Origin: Williamsia sp. 1138
GTDB lineage: Bacteria; Actinomycetota; Actinomycetes; Mycobacteriales; Mycobacteriaceae
Reading direction: 5' to 3'
Assembly (NCBI RefSeq): GCF_002095435.2
Contig: NZ_MJEJ02000038.1
Coordinates: 86,041-150,040 of the forward strand
DNA length: 64,000 nt
The translations under genes and the position numbers were made by a program. Shown piece after piece: positions 24,778-32,564 of this stretch; within the stretch, counting starts at the first letter, position 1; each line of letters begins with the position of its first letter. The notes beneath the pieces were generated by a model. It worked only from the letters and a program-made list of their open reading frames with translations, was not told where the DNA came from and ran no database searches.

Positions 24778-26123
24778 ATCTTCCCGGGGATCCAGGTGGT
24801 CCCCGCCAGCGGTACGCGGGCCATCGCCGACGACTCGACGGTCAGGGCCACCAGGTCCTCGGGCTCGAGGTTCCGCAGATGCGACTTGCCGCACGCGCGA
24901 GCCAGGGTCTGCGCTTCCATGGTGAGGACCCGCAGGTAGTTCGCGAGACGGCGGCCACCCTCGACCGGATCGAGATTCTTCGACAGTTCCGGATCCTGAG
25001 TGGTGATCCCGGCAGGATCGCGACCGGCCTGGAAGTCGTCGTAGAAACCGGCGTCACTGCCGAGCTCCTGATACTGCTTCGCATACCGAGGGTTGTTGTC
25101 ACCCAAAGCGATGAGCGCCGCAGTACCTATCGCGACGGCGTCGGCACCCAGGGCCATGGCCTTGGCCACGTCGGCGCCCGAACGGATCCCGCCGGAGACG
25201 ATCAGCTGGACTGATCCACTTTCTCCCCTCGCTCCGCTCGACCCGCGATGCTGGCCCATCTCCTGCAGTGCCTGCACCGCTTGCGGGATCGCGGCCAGGG
25301 TCGGGATGCCCACGTGTTCGATGAACACGTCCTGGGTGGCGGCGGTGCCACCCTGCATACCGTCGACCACCACGACGTCGGCGCCGGCCTTCACCGCGAG
25401 CTTCACGTCGTAGTAGGTACGGGTGGCCCCGACCTTGACGTAGATCGGCTTCTCCCAGTTGGTGATCTCACGCAGCTCGATGATCTTGATCGCGAGATCG
25501 TCCGGTCCGGTCCAGTCCGGATGGCGGCACGCGGACCGCTGGTCGACGCCCATCGGCAGCGTCCGCATACCGGCCACGCGTTCGGTGATCTTCTGGCCCA
25601 GCAGCATTCCGCCGCCGCCGGGTTTGGCGCCCTGTCCGAGAACGATCTCGATGGCGTCGGCCTTGCGCAGGTCGTCGGGGTTCATGCCGTACCGCGACGG
25701 AAGGTACTGGTACACCAGGTTCTTCGACTGGCCGCGTTCTTCTCCGGTCATGCCGCCGTCACCGGTGGTCGTCGACGTTCCGACTTCACTGGCACCGCGT
25801 CCGAGAGCCTCTTTGGCCTGCCCGGACAGCGCACCGAAGCTCATGCCCGCGATGGTGATCGGGATGTCCAGGTGCAGCGGGAACTTCGCGTTGCGGTCAC
25901 CGAGGACGACGTCGGTGTCGCACTTCTCCCGGTAGCCCTCGAGCGGGTACCGCGACATGGATGCGCCGAGGAACAGCAGGTCGTCGAAGTGGGGGAGTTT
26001 TCGTTTGGCGCCCCAGCCACGGATGTCGTAGATCCCGGTGTCGGCGGCGCGCTGGATCTCGGCGATGACGCCGCGATCGAAGGTCGCCGATTCACGCAGG
26101 GTCGGGTTGTAGGTCATGGTCAT
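24774..26123 (-). CDS. glxD: Glutamate-synthase-like FMN / [Fe-S] synthase domain subunit (GlxD / MgsC type)
   Basis: 449 residues from ATG 26123. FMN-binding TIM-barrel signatures of the glutamate synthase central domain: ITIAGMSFGALSGQAKEALG, TGDGGMTGEE, GQGAKPGGGGMLLG, VVDGMQGGTAATQDVF and SGGIRSGADVAKAMALGADAVAIG. It is the stand-alone equivalent of the GltB synthase domain. In the N-methylglutamate pathway this subunit (MgsC) condenses ammonia or methylamine with 2-oxoglutarate under electron supply. Fe-S ligands such as SACRHPDW and RACGKSHLRN are visible. It lies 21 bases downstream of glxC in the leftward operon. Confidence 0.9.
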   Translation of the reverse strand: MTMTYNPTLRESATFDRGVIAEIQRAADTGIYDIRGWGAKRKLPHFDDLLFLGASMSRYPLEGYREKCDTDVVLGDRNAKFPLHLDIPITIAGMSFGALSGQAKEALGRGASEVGTSTTTGDGGMTGEERGQSKNLVYQYLPSRYGMNPDDLRKADAIEIVLGQGAKPGGGGMLLGQKITERVAGMRTLPMGVDQRSACRHPDWTGPDDLAIKIIELREITNWEKPIYVKVGATRTYYDVKLAVKAGADVVVVDGMQGGTAATQDVFIEHVGIPTLAAIPQAVQALQEMGQHRGSSGARGESGSVQLIVSGGIRSGADVAKAMALGADAVAIGTAALIALGDNNPRYAKQYQELGSDAGFYDDFQAGRDPAGITTQDPELSKNLDPVEGGRRLANYLRVLTMEAQTLARACGKSHLRNLEPEDLVALTVESSAMARVPLAGTTWIPGKM

Positions 26124-26144
26124 CGCTCCTAATACGCCGGGATG

Positions 26145-26873
26145 TCAGTACGACGAGGCGTTGTCGACGTGGAAGTTGTAGAGCTGCCGGGCGGAGCCGT
26201 AGCGGGTGAAGTCGGTGGGATCGGCGTCGATGCCGGCGGTGGCCAGCAGGTCGGCGAGCTCGGCCAGGTGTTCGTCGTGCATCTGTTTCTTGATGCAGTC
26301 GGCGCCGAGGGAGGCGACGGTGCCGCGGACGTAGATCTTGGCCTCGTAGAGCGAATCACCTAGGGCTTCGCCGGCATCGCCGCAGACGACGAGACGTCCG
26401 GCTTGGCCCATGAAAGCGCTCATGTGTCCGATGTTGCCGCCGACGACGATGTCGACGCCCTTCATCGAGATCCCGCAGCGTGCAGCGGCATTGCCCTCGA
26501 TGACGAGGAGTCCGCCGTGGGCGGTGGCGCCGGCCGACTGTGACGCATCGCCGGTGACGTGGACGCGTCCCGACATCATGTTTTCGGCCAGCCCGACACC
26601 GGCGTTGCCGTTGATCGTGACCGTGGCCTGCTGGTTCATGCCGGCGCAGTAGTAGCCGACGTGCCCGTCGATGGTGACGTCGATGTCCTTGTCGAGGCCG
26701 CAGGCCAGGGCGTGTGCACCCTGGGGGGCGGTGATGACGGACGCTTGAGGCGCCGACGCCGATTGCAGCGTCTCGTTGACGGCGCGGACGGTGGTCGTGT
26801 GAAGATCGAAGGTTGCGGTCTCGGTGGTGTCGTTCACCGGGTTGATCGCGGTCTCGGTCACTGACGGTGCCAT
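26145..26873 (-). CDS. glxC: Glutamate-synthase-like GXGXG domain subunit (GlxC / MgsB type)
   Basis: 242 residues from ATG 26873 (GAGGTG 5 bases upstream); GTG 26861 overlapping the glxB stop is an alternative. The right-handed beta-helix repeats of the GltB C-terminal domain are clear: DVTIDGHVGYYCAGMNQQAT, GNAGVGLAENMMSGRVHV, GGLLVIEGNAAARCGISMKG and MSAFMGQAGRLVVCGDAGEA. It forms the structural GXGXG subunit between the amidotransferase and synthase subunits. It overlaps the glxB end by 16 bases, showing coupled translation. Confidence 0.9.
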   Translation of the reverse strand: MAPSVTETAINPVNDTTETATFDLHTTTVRAVNETLQSASAPQASVITAPQGAHALACGLDKDIDVTIDGHVGYYCAGMNQQATVTINGNAGVGLAENMMSGRVHVTGDASQSAGATAHGGLLVIEGNAAARCGISMKGVDIVVGGNIGHMSAFMGQAGRLVVCGDAGEALGDSLYEAKIYVRGTVASLGADCIKKQMHDEHLAELADLLATAGIDADPTDFTRYGSARQLYNFHVDNASSY

Positions 26874-27757
26874 ACGTACACCTCTTCTGGTTCGGGTTCG
26901 AAGATGCGGGCGGTTTCGACGCCGGGCAGTCCTGCCAGCGCACGGTATTCGGAAGCCATCGCGACCCAGCGGTCGGTTTCGGCGATGACGGCGGGCTTGC
27001 ACGAGATGGGGTCGCGGACCACGGCGAACGAATCCTTGTTCGACACCAGCAGCGTGTAGAAGCCGTCGAAGGTCTCGTTGAGCATCAGCAGCGACTTCTC
27101 GAGATCGACACCCTCGGACAGTTGCTTGGCGATGAACCGCGCGCCGACCTCGGTGTCGTTCTGGCTGTCGAAGACGACGCCGCCCCGCTCGAGTTCATGC
27201 TTGATGCTCATGTGGTTGGAGAAGGAACCGTTGTGTACGAGGCACTGATCGGTGCCGACGGAAAACGGGTGTGAACCCTCCGCGGTGACGGCCGATTCGG
27301 TCGCCATCCGGGTGTGGGCGACACCCTGCCAGCCCGAGGCGTTCGGCAGGCCGAAGCGGTGCGCGAGCTCGGTCGGGTTGCCCATTCCCTTGAGCACGGT
27401 GACCTCGCTGCCGAATCCGATGATCCGGGCTGCCGGTGCGACACCGCGGACGGCAGCGACGAGCTCGTCCGACGGCACCGCCGCATGCAGGACGGTGGTC
27501 GGATCGAGGTCGAGGACCGTCGCCTCGACACCGAGCGCAGAGGTCAGCGCCGCCGCCAGTTCTGGTGTAGACAGCGGGTTCTCGAGGAGGGAGACGGTGG
27601 CGTGGCCCTCCGGAGACCACGTGGGGTCGCCGTAGATGGACATGCCGGCCGAGTCGGGTCCGCGGTCGCACATCTGGTCGAGCATGCCGGTCAGCAGCGC
27701 GCCCAGTTCGGGATACAGTGCCCGGTCACGTAGGTGCAAACCCACGATTCCACACAT
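26858..27757 (-). CDS. glxB: Class-II glutamine amidotransferase subunit (GlxB / MgsA type)
   Basis: 299 residues from ATG 27757. The N-terminal nucleophile Cys is kept (MCGIVGLHL). RGPDSAGMSIYG, GVAHTRMATESAVT and LVHNGSFSNHMSIKHELER mark the GlnN/PurF-type amidotransferase of glutamate synthase. It would release ammonia, or transfer methylamine from gamma-glutamylmethylamide, for use by GlxD. Together glxB, glxC and glxD are a split glutamate synthase. Their position after the GMAS-like gene points to the N-methylglutamate pathway rather than housekeeping GltB. Confidence 0.9.
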   Translation of the reverse strand: MCGIVGLHLRDRALYPELGALLTGMLDQMCDRGPDSAGMSIYGDPTWSPEGHATVSLLENPLSTPELAAALTSALGVEATVLDLDPTTVLHAAVPSDELVAAVRGVAPAARIIGFGSEVTVLKGMGNPTELAHRFGLPNASGWQGVAHTRMATESAVTAEGSHPFSVGTDQCLVHNGSFSNHMSIKHELERGGVVFDSQNDTEVGARFIAKQLSEGVDLEKSLLMLNETFDGFYTLLVSNKDSFAVVRDPISCKPAVIAETDRWVAMASEYRALAGLPGVETARIFEPEPEEVYVWHRQ

Positions 27758-27788
27758 GTGAAACTCCTGTTCTTGATGGTTTGGAAGG

Positions 27789-29213
27789 TCAGAAAGCTGT
27801 CAGATACTCGTCGATTTCCCAGGCGGACACCGTGTTGTGCCAGGCGAAGAACTCTTCGCGTTTGCGCTGGGCGAAGTACTCGCTGACGCCGGGGCCGGCG
27901 ACGTTGAGTGCTGCGGTGAGGACGTCGTCCTTGTCGAGGGCGTCCATCGCGTGCAGCAGGGTCATCGGCAGCATCTCGCTGGGGCTGTCGCCGCTGCCCG
28001 GTGTGCCGGGATCGAGATTGCGCTTCACGCCGTCGAGTCCGGCGGCGATGGCACCGGCCGCGGCCAGGTACGGATTGGCCGAACCGTCACCGCCGCGCAG
28101 CTCGACGCGGTTGTGGTCGGGCACGCGCAGGTAGTGGGTGCGGTCGTTGCCGCCGTAGGTGGCGAAACGTGGTGACCAGGTGGCGCCACTGCTTGTGGTG
28201 GTGGCGCCGGTTCGTTTGTACGAGTTGACCGTCGGCGCAATGACGGCCTGCAGGGCGCAGGCGTGTTCGAGGATGCCTGCGATGAATCCGTAGGCGGTGC
28301 TCGAGAGTCCGAGGCCCTTCTCGTCCGAGGTATCGGGGAAGACGGCGCCGGCCTCACTCCACAGCGACAGGTGCATATGCATGCCCGAGCCGGTGCGATC
28401 GGTGAACGGTTTGGGCATGAATGTGGCTTGCATGCCACGCCTTTCGGCGATGACCGAGAGCAGGTAGCGGGCAGTGATCACGCGGTCGGCGGTGATCATG
28501 GCATCGGCGTAGTCGAAGTTCTGCTCGAACTGGCCGTTCGCGTCCTCGTGGTCGTTGGCGTAATTGCCCCAGCCCAGCGAGTTCATCGCGGTGGAGATCT
28601 CGGTGAGGTGGTCGTACATACGGGTGACGTCGCGGGCGTCGTAGCAGGGCTGGCGTTTGGAATCGGCGGGATCGGCCGTGGTCAGAGCACCGGAGGAGTC
28701 CTTGTTCACGAGAAAGTACTCGATCTCGGCACCGACGTTGACGGTGAAGCCCAGTTGGGCGGCCTTGCGCAGCGTCTCCTTGAGGATGATGCGAGGTGCG
28801 AAGGGCCACGGCTTGCCCTCGACGTGCGGATCGCAGTGCACCAGGGCCAATCCGGGCTGGACGAAGGGGATCGGGGTGAACGACGACGCATCGGGCATCG
28901 CGACGAGATCGGAGTCCTTGGGCTCCTGGCCCATCATGCCGGCGGCGTAGCCGGCGAACCCGACGCCGTCTTCTTCGAGGAGGCCAACGGACTGCGCGGG
29001 AACGAGTTTGGCGCACGGCTTGCCCGACATCGTCACGAACAGCGCGAGAATGAAGGTGGTTCCCGTGGATTGGACCAGCTCGGTCAGTGTCGGTTCGGCG
29101 CTCACCCGGTCTGGGGCAGGTACCGGTGTGGGGGTGAAGGCGTCGGCGGTGTCGATGGCCATGTCGGGCTCCTGGTCGGGGGTTTCGGTCTGGGGAAGGG
29201 ACGTGGTGGTCAT
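27789..29213 (-). CDS. Glutamine-synthetase-like enzyme, GlnT / gamma-glutamylmethylamide synthetase type
   Basis: 474 residues from ATG 29213, overlapping the flavoprotein stop as ATGA. The fold carries VNVGAEIEYFLV (metal-binding Glu pair), NYANDHEDANGQFEQNF, FMPKPFTDRTGSGMHMHLSL, NSYKRTG and VELRGGDGSANPYLAAAGAI. The opening TELVQSTGTTFILALFVTMSGKPCAKLVP resembles the GMAS/GlnT branch, which ligates methylamine (or ammonia) to glutamate using ATP. The adenylylation Tyr loop of GlnA-I was not seen. The adjacent glxBCD genes and DMA oxygenase genes support methylamine as substrate. Ordinary glutamine synthesis cannot be excluded. Confidence 0.85.
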   Translation of the reverse strand: MTTTSLPQTETPDQEPDMAIDTADAFTPTPVPAPDRVSAEPTLTELVQSTGTTFILALFVTMSGKPCAKLVPAQSVGLLEEDGVGFAGYAAGMMGQEPKDSDLVAMPDASSFTPIPFVQPGLALVHCDPHVEGKPWPFAPRIILKETLRKAAQLGFTVNVGAEIEYFLVNKDSSGALTTADPADSKRQPCYDARDVTRMYDHLTEISTAMNSLGWGNYANDHEDANGQFEQNFDYADAMITADRVITARYLLSVIAERRGMQATFMPKPFTDRTGSGMHMHLSLWSEAGAVFPDTSDEKGLGLSSTAYGFIAGILEHACALQAVIAPTVNSYKRTGATTTSSGATWSPRFATYGGNDRTHYLRVPDHNRVELRGGDGSANPYLAAAGAIAAGLDGVKRNLDPGTPGSGDSPSEMLPMTLLHAMDALDKDDVLTAALNVAGPGVSEYFAQRKREEFFAWHNTVSAWEIDEYLTAF

Positions 29214-30400
29214 CGCATCTCGCCTGCTCCCTCATAGGGATTCAGGCTCAGCAAGAGATCGTTCTCGGCGAACCGGCCGTACCGGAAGTCGGTCGGTTCC
29301 ACATTCGGCAATGTCGTTGTCCCGGTGGTGATGAGGTCGGCGACGAGCTCGCCAACGGCGGGGGAGATCTTGAACCCGTGGCCGGAGAATCCGGTCGCGA
29401 GGAACAATCCGTCCACCGGCGAGGGACCGATGATCGGGTTGTAGTCGGGTGTGACGTCGTAGGCGCCGACGTAAGATCCGGTGACTCTAGGGTCGGGCAT
29501 CCGCGGGATCCGCTGGTCGAGCTTCATGATGTTCTTCTCGATCGCCGAATCGTCTGCGCGGTTCACGTAGTTGTCGGGGTCGATGTACTGCGGCGCCTGG
29601 TGATCGGAATTGCCCACCAGCAGCTCGCCGTTGGGTTCGCGGCAGATGTACTGCAGGCCGGCGAGGTCCGAGAGAACCGGAACCTCGGGAGTCGGTACGC
29701 CCTGATCGACCAGCACCAACTGCGCGCGCTGGGCTTTGACATCGACGGGCACGCCGACCGTCTCGGTCAGTGCCGGTGTCCACGGCCCGGCGGCGACGAT
29801 GACGTGGTCGGCATGAACCTCGGAACCATCCGCGAGCGTGACGCCGTACACGACCCCGCCGGCGTTCTGCAACAGAGCGGCCACCGGGGTGGACTGGCGC
29901 ACCTTGACGCCGAGTTTGCGACCGGCGGCTCCAAAGGCCATGCCCGTCATGTAGGCCTCGCCGCGGCCGCCGAGGGGTTCGTAGGCGAAAGCCGCGAAGT
30001 CGTCGAGATGCAACCCCGGCCACAGGTCGCCCATGGTGTCGTGGTCGATGAAGTCGACGTCGATGCCTAGGCCCTGCATCATCGCGACGTTCGCTTTGAG
30101 GGGCACGGTGTTGTTCTCGCCGACACCGACGACGTAGCCGCACTGCCGGAACGCCATGTCGTCGTCGAAGAGCTCGGTGGCGCGCGCGAAGATGTCGACG
30201 CTGTACCAGGACATCGCCGCCAACGACGGTGTGCCGTAGTGGCAGCGGACGACGCCGCTCGATTTGCCCGTCATACCCGAGCAGAGGGTGTCGCGTTCGA
30301 GTACGAGGACATCGGATTCCCCACGGTTCGCGAGTGACCAGGCGATGGCGAGCCCTTCCAGGCCGCCGCCGACGATCACGTACTTCGCTGTTTCTGTCAC
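29210..30400 (-). CDS. FAD-dependent DAO-family oxidoreductase, sarcosine oxidase beta / NMG dehydrogenase-like
   Basis: 396 residues from GTG 30400 (GGAAAG 8 bases upstream); ATG 30451 is possible but has no site. ADP-binding motif YVIVGGGLEGLAIAW at residues 6-20, VLERDTLCSGMTGKSSGVVR, and the C-terminal LFLATGFSGHGFKISPAVGE of the DAO family. The length and motifs fit SoxB and MgdA, the catalytic beta subunits of heterotetrameric sarcosine oxidase and N-methylglutamate dehydrogenase. No alpha, gamma or delta subunit genes are in the window. It is the first gene of the leftward operon and lies behind a GlnR-like box. Oxidative demethylation of N-methylglutamate or sarcosine is the likely reaction. 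Confidence 0.82.
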   Translation of the reverse strand: MTETAKYVIVGGGLEGLAIAWSLANRGESDVLVLERDTLCSGMTGKSSGVVRCHYGTPSLAAMSWYSVDIFARATELFDDDMAFRQCGYVVGVGENNTVPLKANVAMMQGLGIDVDFIDHDTMGDLWPGLHLDDFAAFAYEPLGGRGEAYMTGMAFGAAGRKLGVKVRQSTPVAALLQNAGGVVYGVTLADGSEVHADHVIVAAGPWTPALTETVGVPVDVKAQRAQLVLVDQGVPTPEVPVLSDLAGLQYICREPNGELLVGNSDHQAPQYIDPDNYVNRADDSAIEKNIMKLDQRIPRMPDPRVTGSYVGAYDVTPDYNPIIGPSPVDGLFLATGFSGHGFKISPAVGELVADLITTGTTTLPNVEPTDFRYGRFAENDLLLSLNPYEGAGEMR

Positions 30401-30476
30401 TGTCCGTCTTTCCGCTGGTGTTTCTCGCTGTGATCCGGTGTTGTCTGCCATGAAACACACAAAATGTGTCAACGGC

Positions 30477-30503
30477 GTTTCCTGACGGTGACCTACATGT
30501 GAC
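30477..30503 (-). promoter_or_regulatory. Candidate GlnR box for the leftward amine operon
   Basis: On the minus strand three pentamers are spaced exactly 6 bases apart: GTCAC (30503-30499), GTCAC (30492-30488) and GAAAC (30481-30477). This follows the actinobacterial GlnR pattern GTnAC-n6-GAAAC and the AC-n9-AC rule. It lies 77-103 bases before the flavoprotein start. Confidence 0.6.
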
Positions 30504-30568
30504 TGATTTCGCTCCGGCCTGTCTCGATCGCGCGAATCTAACCCGTGCTGCCTGGGTTTTCGGCGAAG

Positions 30569-30612
30569 TTTACGCGCACGTCACCTGCCCTATGGTTTCC
30601 TAGCACTATATT
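30569..30612 (+). promoter_or_regulatory. Candidate GlnR half-box and -10 element for the N-demethylase operon
   Basis: TTTAC-N6-GTCAC at 30569-30584 satisfies AC-n9-AC. It is followed by TATATT (30607-30612), a good -10 hexamer, while no -35 hexamer is seen at the expected place. That arrangement suits an activator-dependent promoter for the cupin, dmmA-like, reductase, N-demethylase operon. Confidence 0.45.
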
Positions 30613-30676
30613 AAGTTTCACATTCATTTTACGGCGCTCTGCCGCTCTGCCCCTACTTCCCATCAAGGAGAAGCTC

Positions 30677-31063
30677 ATGACCGCAACAGATTCCGACCAG
30701 GCCGTCGCCGCATTCCGGGTCACCTCGGACTTCTGGGCGACGCTGCCGCAGATGCCACTGGCGCAATACCCCGGGACTGAAGGCTTCATCGACGACGTCT
30801 ACGCAAATCCGGAGGGGTCGGAGATGTCCGCGGGGTACTTCGAGCTACGCCACACCGATGCGCCGCTCGATTACTACTACGCGTACGACGAGATGAAGGT
30901 CGTCCTCGAGGGTGTCTTCCGCCTGGAGAACCTGGAGACCGGTCAGGTCGAGACCGCCGGGCCCAAGGATGCGATCTTCTTCCCCAAAGGGTCGCGTATC
31001 CGGTTCACCACAGAGGACCGGGCGATGGCCTTCTTCGTCGGTCACCGTTCGTTCGCGCCGTAA
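30677..31063 (+). CDS. Small cupin protein at the head of the N-demethylase operon
   Basis: 128 residues from ATG 30677 with AAGGAGAAG upstream. The single cupin fold spans about 45-125: DYYYAYDEMKVVLEGVFRLE, GPKDAIFFPKGSRIRFTTED, MAFFVGHRSF. The usual two His of the first cupin motif are not obvious (YYAYDEMK), so classic metal binding is doubtful. It resembles EutQ-like cupins. It lies 3 bases before the DmmA-like gene and so is co-expressed. It might bind an intermediate, formaldehyde adduct or folate, but no role is shown by the sequence. Confidence 0.75.
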   Translation: MTATDSDQAVAAFRVTSDFWATLPQMPLAQYPGTEGFIDDVYANPEGSEMSAGYFELRHTDAPLDYYYAYDEMKVVLEGVFRLENLETGQVETAGPKDAIFFPKGSRIRFTTEDRAMAFFVGHRSFAP

Positions 31064-31065
31064 CC

Positions 31066-31581
31066 GTGGCGGTGTCGATGGCCACCACCACCGTTCCCCG
31101 GTGGCCGGCAACCTCATTCTCGGACGTCGAACTCGACCCCTCGGCGTCGCACCACCTCGTCCTGACCACCGATCACGCGGCGGCCGACCACGTCGGACAT
31201 CCGACCGGAGCGTCGGTATTGCATATGTCCGGCGCTGATGATGACGCGCTGGCCGAGGCGCTGCAGGCGGCGCGGGTGGGCTGGCGCTTTGTGGTGGTCG
31301 GGAGCGGAGCGGCGCTCGTCCGGGTCCGGACTGCCATCCTCGCGGCCGGTGCCATTGACGCTGAGGTGAGTGTCGTCGATCTCGGTGGCGGCGATGGCTT
31401 CGCAGCCGGCGAGCGCGACGTGTATTGCGCCCACTGCCACGCCATCACCACCACAACGGCCGGTGTCGACGAATCACTGACCTGTTCCGGATGTGCCTCG
31501 CCACTGGTGATCTACTACCACTTCTCCAGTCGGCACCACGCCTACTTGGGATTTCATCCAGATGCGGAGGAACTGCCGTGA
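31066..31581 (+). CDS. DmmA-like subunit of dimethylamine monooxygenase
   Basis: 171 residues from GTG 31066; ATG 31078 is an alternative. The C-terminal zinc-ribbon-like part YCAHCHAITTTTAG then LTCSGCASPLVIYYHFSSRH (two CxxC pairs, about 118-150) is the signature of the DmmA family, subunits of bacterial dimethylamine monooxygenase / oxidative N-demethylase. The N-terminal 110 residues are alpha/beta, with AALVRVRTAILAAGAID and AEVSVVDLGGGDGF. It overlaps the reductase start as GTGA, and the N-demethylase gene follows. Family assignment rests on the C-terminal motif and gene order. Confidence 0.72.
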   Translation: MAVSMATTTVPRWPATSFSDVELDPSASHHLVLTTDHAAADHVGHPTGASVLHMSGADDDALAEALQAARVGWRFVVVGSGAALVRVRTAILAAGAIDAEVSVVDLGGGDGFAAGERDVYCAHCHAITTTTAGVDESLTCSGCASPLVIYYHFSSRHHAYLGFHPDAEELP

Positions 31582-32564
31582 CCCATACGGTGAACGCTCC
31601 CCATACCCAGCTCACGGGCACCGATCTGCTGGTCACCGTCGACGCCGTTCGGGAGGTCTGCGACGGCATCCGTGAAGTCAGATTTGCCGGCGCGCACCCG
31701 TTGCCGTCGTTCACGCCCGGCAGCCATATCGGCGTGCGGTGGGGGACGGGAACGCAGAACCCGTATTCCCAGAACTCCTATTCAATGACCGGACCCACGA
31801 CCGACCCCGATCACTACGCAATCTGCGTGCGCCGTGACGACGCGGGGAAGGGCGGCTCGGCGTGGATTCATGCGCTGCAGGTGGGTGATGAGGTGATCAT
31901 CACCCGTCCGCGCAGTGCGTTCGCCCCGATTTCGGTTGCGCGGCATCATGTCCTGATCGCCGGCGGCATCGGTGTGACGCCTATCCTGTCGCACGTACGG
32001 GCAGCGGTGCAGTGGAACCGGTCGTTTGAGGTGATCTACTCACATCGGCCGGGATTCGGCGCACTCGTTGACGAACTGGGAGATCTCTGCGGTGACCGAC
32101 TCACCGTTGTCCATGACGTCGCCGCGTTCTGGTCACACCTGAATCCGGTCCTCGGTGACTCGCCGCTCGGCACCCACCTCTACACCTGTGGTCCCGCTGT
32201 GCTGATCGATGCGGTGGCCACCGCAGCCACGACGGCGGGATGGCCTGCGCAACGAGTGCATTCCGAACAATTCGCGTCCGCGGTCTCCGCAGGCGGCAAG
32301 CCGTTCGCCGCCAGGCTCGGCCGCACTGGTGTGCTGGTACCCGTCGGCGCCGAGGTCTCGCTTCTGGAGGCACTACTCGAACGTGGTGTCGCAGTGCCCA
32401 ATCTCTGCCGCCAGGGCGTCTGCGGTGAATGCAAGACCACGGTCCGGGGCGGACGGATCGATCACCGGGACTTCTATCTGACCGATGACGAGCGAGCCGA
32501 GGGCGACGCGATCATGCCGTGCGTCTCCCGGGCCGCCGGTGACCAAGTGGAATTGGACCTGTAA
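31578..32564 (+). CDS. PDR/VanB-type FMN / [2Fe-2S] reductase of the N-demethylase system (DmmB-like)
   Basis: 328 residues from GTG 31578, overlapping the upstream stop. FMN domain with QNSYSMTGPTTD (RxYS-like, about 68) and YAICVRRDDAGKGGSAW; pyridine nucleotide domain with VLIAGGIGVTPILSHVR (about 130); C-terminal [2Fe-2S] ferredoxin domain with CRQGVCGECKTTVRGG and MPCVSRA (about 280-315). Such proteins move electrons from NAD(P)H to an oxygenase. The stop abuts the start of the heme-dependent N-demethylase gene, its obvious acceptor. Confidence 0.87.
   Translation: MTHTVNAPHTQLTGTDLLVTVDAVREVCDGIREVRFAGAHPLPSFTPGSHIGVRWGTGTQNPYSQNSYSMTGPTTDPDHYAICVRRDDAGKGGSAWIHALQVGDEVIITRPRSAFAPISVARHHVLIAGGIGVTPILSHVRAAVQWNRSFEVIYSHRPGFGALVDELGDLCGDRLTVVHDVAAFWSHLNPVLGDSPLGTHLYTCGPAVLIDAVATAATTAGWPAQRVHSEQFASAVSAGGKPFAARLGRTGVLVPVGAEVSLLEALLERGVAVPNLCRQGVCGECKTTVRGGRIDHRDFYLTDDERAEGDAIMPCVSRAAGDQVELDL

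Noticed and set aside
24774..27757. Reading glxB/C/D as the housekeeping glutamate synthase
   Set aside because: Housekeeping GltB is a single large protein with GltD beside it. Here the domains are split and next to a GMAS-like gene and a DAO gene, without GltD.
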